Shown one piece after another: positions 9,557 through 18,639 of a stretch of DNA of 24,175 nucleotides. Position numbers and translations under genes: made by a program. The stretch's first letter is position 1. Each line of letters begins with the position of its first letter. The notes below the pieces were generated by a model that saw nothing but the letters and a program-made list of their open reading frames with translations, had not been told where the DNA came from and did not search any database. Source of the DNA: Saccoglossus kowalevskii (Eukaryota; Hemichordata; Enteropneusta; Harrimaniidae). Where the stretch lies: contig NW_003142767.1 in NCBI RefSeq assembly GCF_000003605.2, positions 1-24,175 of the forward strand, written 5' to 3'.

Positions 9557-10754
9557 GTGCATAGCGTACCAAGCCACATTGGTTGGTTCCAGTCTCAATT
9601 GTCATGGCGCACCAAGCCACATTGGTTGGTTCCCGTCTCAATTGTAAGGCGAACCAAGTCACATTGGTTTGTTCCCGCCTCCGGTAAAAAGCGCAGCAAG
9701 CCACATTGCTTGGTTCCCGCCTCCAGTGACATGGCACACCAAGCAACATTGGTTGGTTCTCGCCTCCAGTGTCATGGCGCACCAGGCCACATTGGTTGGT
9801 TCCCGCCTCAATTGTCATTGCACACCAAGCCACATTGGCTGGTTCCCGCCTCAAGTGACATGGTGCACCAAGCCACATTGGTTGGTTTCCGTCTCAAGTG
9901 TCATGGCGCACCAAGCCACATTTGTTGGTTCCTGCCTCATGTGTCCTGGCGCACCAAGCCACATTGGTTGGTTCCCCCCTGAATTGTCATGGCGCACCAA
10001 GTCACTTTGGGGAGTTCCGGCATCCAGTGACATGGCGCACCAAGTCACATTGTTTGGTTCCCGCCTCAATTGTCATGGCGCACCAAGCCACTTTGGATAG
10101 TTCCCGCAGCCAGTGTCAGGGCGTACCAAGCCTCATTGGTTGGTTCCTTTCTCAATTGTCACGGCGCATCAAGCAACATTGGCTGGTTCCCGCCTCAAGT
10201 GCATTGGCGCACCAAGCCACATTGGTTGGTTTCTGCCTCGATAGTACTGGCGCACCAAGCCACATTGGTTGGTTCCCGCTCCAATTGTTATGGCGCACCA
10301 AGCCACTTTGACAGGTTCCCGCATCCAGTGTCATGGCGCACCAAGCCACATTGGTTGGTTCCCACTTCAGTTGTCATGGCGCACCAAGCCGCTTTGGCTA
10401 GTTCCTGAAGCCAGTGCATAGCGTACCAAGCCACATTGGTTGGTTCCAGTCTCAATTGTCATGGCGCACCAAGCCACATCGGTTGGTTCCCGTCTCAATT
10501 GTAAGGCGAACCAAGTCACATTGGTTGGTTCCCGCCTCCGGTAAAAAGCGCAGCAAGCCACATTGCTTGGTTCCCGCCTCCAGTGACATGGCACACCAAG
10601 CAACATTGGTTGGTTCTCGCCTCCAGTGTCATGGCGCACCAGGCCACATTGGTTGGTTCCCGCCTCAATTGTCATTGCACACCAAGCCACATTGGCTGGT
10701 TCCCGCCTCAAGTGACATGGTGCACCAAGCCACATTGGTTGGTTTCCGTCTCAA
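9041..10754 (+). repeat. 857-bp tandem duplication (about 20 monomers)
   Basis: Copy 1 is about 9041-9897 and copy 2 about 9898-10754. The rare TCGATAGTAC at 9381 recurs at 10238, and TCATGGCGCACC before TTTGTTGG at 9044 recurs at 9901, all at offset 857. The length is 20 monomers minus three bases because three of them are 42-bp variants. The copies are almost identical, which suggests a recent event. It produces the short unit 9557-10413, a B start joined to an A tail near 9915. Confidence 0.9.
9557..10413 (+). repeat. Hybrid B-start/A-tail unit, 857 bp
   Basis: The unit begins as a B unit (CCGGTAAAAAGCG at 9681-9693, ACCAGGCC near 9781). After the GTTTCCGTCTC monomer near 9885 it switches to the end of an A unit (TTTGTTGGTTCCTGCC near 9920, GGGGAGTTCCGGCATCC near 10009). 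It is one period of the 857-bp duplication and lacks the middle parts of both unit classes. Confidence 0.85.
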
Positions 10755-10954
10755 GTGTCATGGCGCACCAAGCCACATTGGTTGGTTCTCGCCTCCAGTG
10801 TCATGGCGCACCAGGCCACATTGGTTGGTTCCCGCCTCAATTGTCATTGCACACCAAGCCACATTGGCTGGTTCCCGCCTCAAGTGACATGGTGCACCAA
10901 GCCACATTGGTTGGTTTCCGTCTCAAGTGTCATGGCGCACCAAGCCACATTGGT
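10611..10954 (+). repeat. 172-bp tandem duplication (four monomers)
   Basis: TGGTTCTCGCCTCCAGTG at 10611 recurs at 10783. The four-monomer series that follows (ACCAGGCC, then ATTGCACACC, then CATGGTGCACC, then GTTTCCGTCTC) repeats in the same order without a visible difference. The offset is exactly 4 x 43. It occurs once in this window, and the other B starts have a single copy. Confidence 0.9.
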
Positions 10955-11435
10955 TGGTTCCCGCCTCAAGTGTCATGGCGCACCAAGCCACATTGGTTGG
11001 TTTCCACCTCAACTGTAATGGCGCACCAAGCCACATTGGTTGGTTCCCGCCTCCAGTGTCATGGCGCACCAAGCCACATTGGTTCGTTCCGCCTCAAGTG
11101 TCATTGCACACCAAGGCATATTGGTTGTTTCCCGCCTCATGTGTCCTGGCGCACCAAGCCACATTGGTTGGTTCCCACCTGAATTGTCATGGCGCACCAA
11201 GTCACTTTGGGGAGTTCCGGCATCCAGTGTCATGGCGCACCAAGCCACATTGTTTGGTTCCCGCCTCAATTGTCATGGCGCACCAAGCCACTTTGGATAG
11301 TTCCCGCAGCCAGTGTCAGGGCGTACCAAGCCTCATTGGTTGGTTCCTTTCTCAATTGTCACGGAGCATCAAGCAACATTGGCTGGTTTCCGCCTCAAGT
11401 GCATTGGCGCACCAAGCCACATTGGTTGGTTTCAG

Positions 11436-11693
11436 CCTCGAGTGTACTGGCGCACCAAGCCACATTGGTTGGTTCCCGCTCCAATTGTTATGGCGCACCA
11501 AGCCACTTTGACGGGTTCCCGCATCCAGTGTCATGGCGCACCAAGCCACATTTGTTGGTTCCTGCCTCGAGTGTACTGGCGCACCAAGCCACATTGGTTG
11601 GTTCCCGCTCCAATTGTTATGGCGCACCAAGCCACTTTGACGGGTTCCCGCATCCAGTGTCATGGCGCACCAAGCCACATTGGTTGGTTCCCG
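11436..11693 (+). repeat. 129-bp tandem duplication (three monomers)
   Basis: CCTCGAGTGTACTGG at 11436 recurs at 11565, followed in both by the GCTCCAATTGTTATGG and TTTGACGGGTTCCCGCATCC monomers. The offset is 3 x 43. The second copy is preceded by TTTGTTGGTTCCTG, as at 3730 and 13445, which marks a recurrent junction in tails. Confidence 0.85.
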
Positions 11694-11742
11694 CATCAGT
11701 TGTCATGGCGCACGAAGCCACTTTGGCTAGTTCCTGAAGCCA

Positions 11743-13637
11743 GTGCATAGCGTTCCAAGCCACATTGGTTGGTTCCAGTCTCAATTGTCATGGCGCACCA
11801 AGCCACATTGGTTGGTTCCCGTCTCAATTGTAAGGCGAACCAAGTCACATTGGTTGGTTCCCGCCTCCGCTAAAAAGCGCAGCAAGCCACATAGCTTGGT
11901 TCCCGCCTCCAATGACATTGCACACCAAGCAACATTGGTTGGTTCTCGCCTCCAGTGTCATGGCGCACCAGGCCACATTGGTTGGTTTCCACCTCAAGTG
12001 TCATTGCACACCAAGCCACATTGGTTGGTTCCCGCCTCAAGTGTCATGGCGCACCAAGCCACATTGGTTGATTTCCACCTCAACTGTATTGGCGCACCAA
12101 GTCACATTGGTTGGTTCCCGCCTGAATTGTCATGGCGCACCAAGCCACTTTGGGGAGTTCCGGCATCCAGTGTCATGGCGCACCAAGCCACATTGGTTGG
12201 TTCCCGCCTCAATTGTCATGGCGCACCAAGCCACTTTGTCTAGATCTCGCAGCCAGTGCCATGGCGTACCAAGCCACATTCGTTGGTTTCTGCCTCGAGT
12301 GTCCTGGCGCACCAAGCCACATTGGTTGGTTCCTGTCTCAATTGTTATGGCGCACCAAGCCATTTTGACGGGTTCTCGCATCCAGTGTCATGGCGCACCA
12401 AGCCACATTGGTTGGTTCCCGCCTCAATTGTCATGGCGCACCAAGCCACTTTGGCTAGATCTCGCAGCCAGTGCCATGGCGTACCAAGCCACATTGGTTG
12501 GTTCCCACCTCAAGTGTCATGGCGCACCAAGCAACATTGGTTGGCTTTTGCCTCAATTGTCACGGCACACCAAACCACATTGTTTGGCTCCCGACTCAAT
12601 TGTCATGGCGCACCAAGCCACATTGGTTTGTTCCCGCCTCAATTGTCATGGCGCACCAATCCACATTAGTTGGTTCCCGCCTCATTTCAAGTTGCCATGG
12701 CACACAAAGTCACATTGGTTAGTCCCCACCTCAAGTGTCATGGCGCACCAAGCCACATTGGTTGGTTCCCGCCTCAGTTGTCATGCCGCACCAAGCCACA
12801 TTGGTTGGTTCTCGCCTCCAGTGTCATGGCGCACCAAGCAACATTGGTTGTTTCCTTCCTCAATTGTTATGGCGCACCAAGCCACTTTGACAGGTTCCCG
12901 CATCCAGTGTCATGGCGCACCAAGCCACATTGGTTGGTTCCCGCTTCAGTTGTCATGGCGCACCAAGCCACATTGGTTGGTTCTCGCCTCCAGTGTCATG
13001 GCGCACCAAGCAACATTGGTTGGTTCCATCCTCAATTGTTATGGCGCACAAAGCCACGTTAGTTGGTTCCCGCCTCAAGTGTCATGGCGCACCAAGCCAC
13101 ATTAGTTGGTTCCCGCCTCAAGTGTCATGGCGCACCAAGCCACATTTGCTGGTTACTGCCTCATGTGTCCTGGCGCACCAAGCCACATTGGTTGGTTCCC
13201 CCCTGAATTGTCATGGCGCACCAAGTCACTTTGGGGAGTTCCGGCATCCAGTGACATGGCGCACCAAGTCACATTGTTTGGTTCCCGCCTCAATTGTCAT
13301 GGCGCACCAAGCCACTTTGGATAGTTCCCGCAGCCAGTGTCAGGGCGTACCAAGCCTCATTGGTTGGTTCCATTCTCAATTGTCACGGCGCATCAAGCAA
13401 CATTGGCTGGTTCCCGCATCCAGTGTCATGGCGCACCAAGCCACATTTGTTGGTTCCTGCCTCGAGTGTACTGGCGCACCAAGCCACATTGGTTGGTTCC
13501 CGCTCCAATTGTTATGGCGCACCAAGCCACTTTGACGGGTTCCCGCATCCAGTGTCATGGCGCACCAAGCCACATTGGTTGGTTCCCGCTTCAGTTGTCA
13601 TGGGGCACCAAGCCACTTTGGCTAGTTCCTGAAGCCA
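11743..13637 (+). repeat. A-type higher-order unit, 1895 bp
   Basis: This is a full A unit. It has CGCTAAAAAGCG at 11868-11879, the GATCTCGCAGCC pair near 12245 and 12460 (offset 215), and the 49-bp monomer near 12683. It has exactly the length of unit 7662-9556 but shares its diagnostic variants with unit 3923-6376 instead: ACATAGCTTGG (11889), CTGTATTGG (12084) and CATGCCGCA (12783). It lacks the 559-bp duplication of that sister. A 397-codon open frame (11912-13105) is present and not called. Confidence 0.85.
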
Positions 13638-15892
13638 GTGCATAGCGTACCAAGCCACATTGGTTGGTTCCAGTCTCAATTGTCATGGCGCACCAAGCCA
13701 CATTGGTTGGTTCCCGTCTCAATTGTAAGGCGAACCAAGTCACATTGGTTGGTTCCCGCCTCCGCTAAAAAGCGCAGCAAGCCACATTGCTTGGTTCCCG
13801 CCTCCAGTGACATTGCACACCAAGCAACATTGGTTGGCTCACGCCTCAAGTGTCATGGCGCACCAAGCCACATTGGTAGGTTCCATCCTCAATTGTCATT
13901 GCACACCAAGCCACATTGGTTGGTTCCCGCCTCAAGTGTCATGGCGCACCAAGCCACATTGGTTGGTTTCCACCTCAACTGTAATGGCGCACCAAGCCAC
14001 ATTGGTTGGTTCCCGCCTGAATTGTCATTGCGCACCAAGCCACATTGGTTGGTTTTCGCCTCAATTGTTATGGCGCACCAAGCCACATATGTCATGGCGC
14101 ACCAAGCCACTTTGGTTGGATGCCGCATCCAGTGACATGACGCTCCAAGCCACATTGGTTGGTTCCTGTCATAATTGTCATGGTGCACCAAGCCACATTG
14201 GTCGGTTCCCGCCTCAAGTGTCATGGCGCAACAAGCCACTTTGGTTGCTTCCCACATCCAGTGTCATGGCGCACCAAGCAACATTGGCTGGTTCCCGCCT
14301 CAATTGCCATGGAGCTCCAAGCCACATTGGTTGGTTCCCGTCTTAATTGTCATGGTGCACCTAGCCACATTGTTCGGTTCCCGCCTCCAGTGTTATGGCG
14401 CACCAAGCCACTTTGGTTGGTTCCCACCTCAAGTGTCATGTGAAACCAAGCAACGTTGGATGGTTCTCGCCTCAAGTGTCATGGCGCACCAAGCCACTTT
14501 GGGGAGTTTCCGGCATCCAGTGTCATGGCGCACCAAGCCACATTGGTTGGTTCCCGCCTCAATTGTCATGGCGCACCAAGCCACTTTTTCTAGTTCCCGC
14601 AGCCAGTGTCATGGCGTTCCAACCCACATTGGTTGGTTCCTGTCACAAATGTCAAGGCGCATCAAGCCATATTGGCTAGTTCCCGCAGCCAGTGCATAGC
14701 GTACCAAGCCATATTGGTTGGTTCCCGCCTCAAGTGTCATTGCACACCAAGCCACATTGGCTCGTTCCCGCCTCAAGTGACATGGTGCACCAAGCCACAT
14801 TGGTTGGTTTCCGTCTCAAGTGTCATGGCGCACCAAGCCACATTGGTTGGTTCCCGCCTCAAGTGTCATGGCGCACCAAGCCACATTGGCTGGTTTCCAC
14901 CTCAACTGTAATGTCGCACCAAGCCACATTGGTTGGTTCCCGCCTCAAGTGTCATGGCGCACCAAGCCACATTGGTTGGTTTCTGCCTCGAGTATCCTGG
15001 CGCATCAAGCCACATTGGTCGGTTCTCGCCTCAATTGTTATGGCGCACCAAGCCACTTTGACGGGTTCCCGCATCCAGTGTCATGGCGCACCAAGCCACA
15101 TTGGTTGGTTCCCGCCTCAGTTGTCATTGCGCACCAAGCCACTTTGGCTAGTTCCCGCAGCCAGTGCATAGCCTACCAAGCCACATTGGTTGGTTCCAGT
15201 CTCAATTGTCATGGCGCACCAAGCCACATTAGTTGGTTCCCGCCTCAATTGTCATGGCGCACCAAGTCACATTGGTTGGTTCCCGCCTCCGGTAGCATGG
15301 CGCTACAAGCCATATTGCTTGGTTCCCGCCTCCAGTGACATGGCACACCAAGCAACATTGGTTGGTTCTCGCCTTCAGTGTCATGGCGCACCAAGCCACA
15401 TTGGTTGGTTCCCACCTCAAGTATCATTGCACACCAAGCCACATTGGCTGGTTCACGCCTCAAGTGTAATGGCGCACAAAGCCACATTGGTTGGTTCCCG
15501 CCAACAGTGTCTTGTGCACCAAGCCACATTGGTTGGTTCCCGCCTTCAATGTCATGGCGCACCAAGCCACTTTGGATAGTTCCCGCAGCCAGTGTCAGGG
15601 CGTACCAAGCCTCATTGGTTGGTTTCTTTCTCAATTGTCACGGCGTATCAAGCAACATTGGCTGGTTCCCGCCTCAAGTGCATTGGCGCACCAAGCCACA
15701 TTGGTTGGTTTCTGCCTCGAGTGTACTGGCGCACCAAGCCACATTGGTTGGTTCCCGCTCCAATTGTTATGGCGCACCAAGCCACTTTGACAGGTTCCCG
15801 CATCCAGTGTCATGGCGCACCAAGCCACATTGGTTGGTTCCCGCTTCAGTTGTCATGGCGCACCAAGCCACTTTGGCTAGTTCCTGAAGCCA
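13638..15892 (+). repeat. Mosaic unit with unique block, 2255 bp
   Basis: The unit starts as an A unit (CGCTAAAAAGCG at 13763-13774). It then passes through a block of divergent monomers (14030-14490), joins B-type sequence that aligns to about 6990-7656 at an offset of 7502, then a C block from 15164, and ends in the common tail (GGATAGTTCCCGCAGCC near 15576). It therefore joins pieces of all three unit classes plus a piece seen nowhere else in the window. Confidence 0.8.
14030..14490 (+). repeat. Divergent monomer block, about 11 monomers
   Basis: The monomers still follow the 43-bp pattern but carry many private changes: GGATGCCGCATCC near 14118, CATGACGCTCC near 14136, CATGGAGCTCC near 14308, CACCTAGCC near 14358, and CATGTGAAACC followed by AACGTTGGATGG near 14438. 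One copy is only 24 bp (14069-14092). I find no second copy of the block. It may be an older part of the array, or derived from a related array elsewhere. Confidence 0.75.
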
Positions 15893-18639
15893 GTGCATAG
15901 CGCACCAAGCCACATTGGTTGGTTCCCGTCTCAATTGTAAGGCGAACCAAGTCACATTGGTTGGTTCCCGCCTCCGGTAAAAAGCGCAGCAAGCCACATT
16001 GCTTGGTTCCCGCCTCCAGTGACATGGCACACAAAGCAACATTGGTTGGTTCTCGCCTCCAGTGTCATGGCGCACCAGGCCACATTGGTTGGTTCCCGCC
16101 TCAAGTGTCATTGCACACCAAGCCACATTGGCTGGTTCCCGCCTCAAGTGACATGGTGCACCAAACCACATTGGTTGGTTTCCGTCTCAAGTGTCATGGC
16201 ACACCAAGCCACATTGGTTGGTTCCCGCCTCAAGTGTCATGGCGCACCAAGCCACATTGGTTGGTTTCCACCTCAACTGTAATGGCGCACCAAGCCACAT
16301 TGGTTGGTTCCCGCCTCCAGTGTCATGGCGCACCAAGCCACATTGGTTCGTTCCGCCTCAAGTGTCATTGCACACCAAGGCATATTGGTTGTTTCCCGCC
16401 TCATGTGTCCTGGCGCACCAAGCCACATTGGTTGGTTCCCGCCTCAATTGTCATGGCGCACCAAGCCACTTTGGGGAGTTCCAGCATCCAGTGTCATGGC
16501 GCACCAAGCCACATTGGTTGGTTCCCGCCTCAATTGTCATGGCGCACCAAGCCACTTTTTTCTAGTTCCTGCAGCCAGTGTCATGGCGTACCAAGCCACA
16601 TTGGTTGGTTCCTGTCACAAATGTCACGGCGCATCAAGCCACATTGGCTAGTTCCCGCAGCCAGTGCATAGCGTACCAAGCCATATTGGTTGGTTCCCGC
16701 CTCAAGTGTCATTGCACACCAAGCCACATTGGCTGGTTCCCGCCTCAAGTGACATGGTGCACCAAGCCACATTGGTTGGTTTCCGTCTCAAGTGTCATGG
16801 CGCACCAAGCCACATTGGTTGGTTCCCGCCTCAAGTGTCATGGTGCACCAAGCCACATTGGCTGGTTTCCACCTCAACTGTAATGTCGCACCAAGCCACA
16901 TTGGTTGGTTCCCGTCTCAAGTGTCATGGCGCTCCAAGCCACATTGGTTGTTCCCGCCTCAAGTGTCATGGCGCACCAAGCCACATTGGTTGGTTTCTGC
17001 CTCGAATATCCTGGCGCACCAAGCCACATTGGTCGGTTCTCGCCTCAATTGTTATGGCGCACCAAGCCACTTTGACGGGTTCCCGCATCCAGTGTCATGG
17101 CGCACCAAGCCACATTGGTTGGTTCCCGCCTCAGTTGTCATTGCGCACCAAGCCACTTTGGCTAGTTCCCGCAGCCAGTGCATAGCGTACCAAGCCACAT
17201 TGGTTGGTTCCAGTCTCAATTGTCATGGCGCACCAAGCCACATTAGTTGGTTCCCGCCTCAATTGTCATGGCGCACCAAGTCACATTGGTTGGTTCCCGC
17301 CTCCGGTAGCATGGCGCTACATGCCATATTGCTTGGTTCCCGCCTCCAGTGACATGGCACACCAAGCAACATTGGTTGGTTCTCGCCTCCAGTGTCATGG
17401 CGCACCAAGCCACATTGGTTGGTTCCCACCTCAAGTATCATTGCACACCAAGCCACATTGGCTGGTTCCCGCCTCAAGTGTAATGGCGCACCAAGCCACA
17501 TTGGTTGGTTCCCGCCAACAGTGTCTTGGTGCACCAAGCCACATTGGTTGGTTCCCGCCTTCAATGTCATGGCGCACCAAGTCACTTTGGGGAGTTCCGG
17601 CATCCAGTGACATGGCGCACCAAGCCACATTGTTTGGTTCCCGCCTCAATTGTCATGGCGCACCAAGCCACTTTGGATAGTTCCCGCAGCCAGTGTCAGG
17701 GCGTACCAAGCCTCATTGGTTGGTTCCTTTCTCAATTGTCACGGCGCATCAAGCAACATTGGCTGGTTCCCGCCTCAAGTGCATTGGCGCACCAAGCCAC
17801 ATTGGCTGGTTTCTGCCTCGAGTGTACTGGCGCACCAAGCCACATTGGTTGGTTCCCGCTCCAATTGTTATGGCGCACCAAGCCACTTTGACAGGTTTCT
17901 GCATCCAGTGTCATGGCACACCAAGGCACATTGGTTAGTTCTCGCTTCAGTTGTCATGGCGCACCAAGCCACGTTGGTTGGTTCTCGCCTCCAGAGTCAT
18001 GGCGCACCAAGCAACATTGGTTGGTTCCATCCTCAATTGTTATGGCGCACAAAGCCACGTTGGTTGGTTCCCGCCTCAAGTGTCATGGCGCACCAAGCCA
18101 CATTAGTTGGTTCCCGCCTCAAGTGTCATGGCTCACCAAGCCACATTTGTTGGTTCCTGCCTCATGTGTCCTGGCGCACCAAGCCACATTGGTTGGTTCC
18201 CCCCCTGAATTGTCATGGCGCACCAAGTCACTTTGGGGAGTTCCGGCATCCAGTGACATGGCGCACCAAGCCACATTGTTTGGTTCCCGCCTCAATTGTC
18301 ATGGCGCACCAAGCCACTTTGGATAGTTCCCGCAGCCAGTGTCAGGGCGTACCAAGCCTCATTGGTTGGTTTCTTTCTCAATTGTCACGGCGTATCAAGC
18401 AACATTGGCTGGTTCCCGCCTCAAGTGCATTGGCGCACCAAGCCACATTGGTTGGTTTCTGCCTCGAGTGTACTGGCGCACCAAGCCACATTGGTTGGTT
18501 CCCGCTCCAATTGTTATGGCGCACCAAGCCACTTTGACAGGTTCCCGCATCCAGTGTCATGGCGCACCAAGCCACATTGGTTGGTTCCCGCTTCAGTTGT
18601 CATGGTGCACCAAGCCGCTTTGGCTAGTTCCTGAAGCCA
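15893..18639 (+). repeat. Rearranged composite unit, 2747 bp
   Basis: This begins as a B unit but lacks one monomer directly after the marker (GCATAGCGCACC, then GTTCCCGTCTC). CCGGTAAAAAGCG is near 15974. It has the second marker class at 16664, one extra 42-bp monomer at 16925-16966, a C block from 17178, the common tail, a fragment of A unit (about 17885-18210), and the tail again. The last part (from about 17885) aligns to 21068 onward at an offset of 3182-3183. Confidence 0.8.
17565..18606 (+). repeat. Duplicated tail, offset 646
   Basis: TTCCGG at 17595 recurs at 18241, and the GGATAGTTCCCGC, GTGTCAGGGCGTACC and GCTCCAATTG monomers all recur at offset 646 (15 monomers plus one base). 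The repeat match runs from about 17565 to 17960 against 18211 to 18606. The sequence between is an A-unit fragment. The odd base comes from a run of seven C at about 18199-18205, where other copies have six. Confidence 0.8.

Larger units (their letters stand above)
10414..11742 (+). repeat. Rearranged B-type unit, 1329 bp
   Basis: This starts as a B unit (CCGGTAAAAAGCG at 10538-10550) and contains an extra 172-bp copy at 10783-10954. It continues through the GTTCGTTCCGCC and AAGGCATATTGG monomers to about 11190, then joins the common tail (TTGGGGAGTTCCGG near 11207, GGATAGTTCCCGC near 11293), inside which a 129-bp duplication lies. The final ~200 bases match 3720-3922. Confidence 0.8.

Noticed and set aside
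15767-16171. Minus-strand open frames of up to 134 codons
   Set aside because: The reverse strand of the monomer contains TGA from TCAAG and TCATGG in particular phases, so minus frames are short and exist only where variants remove these stops. They mirror the repeat.
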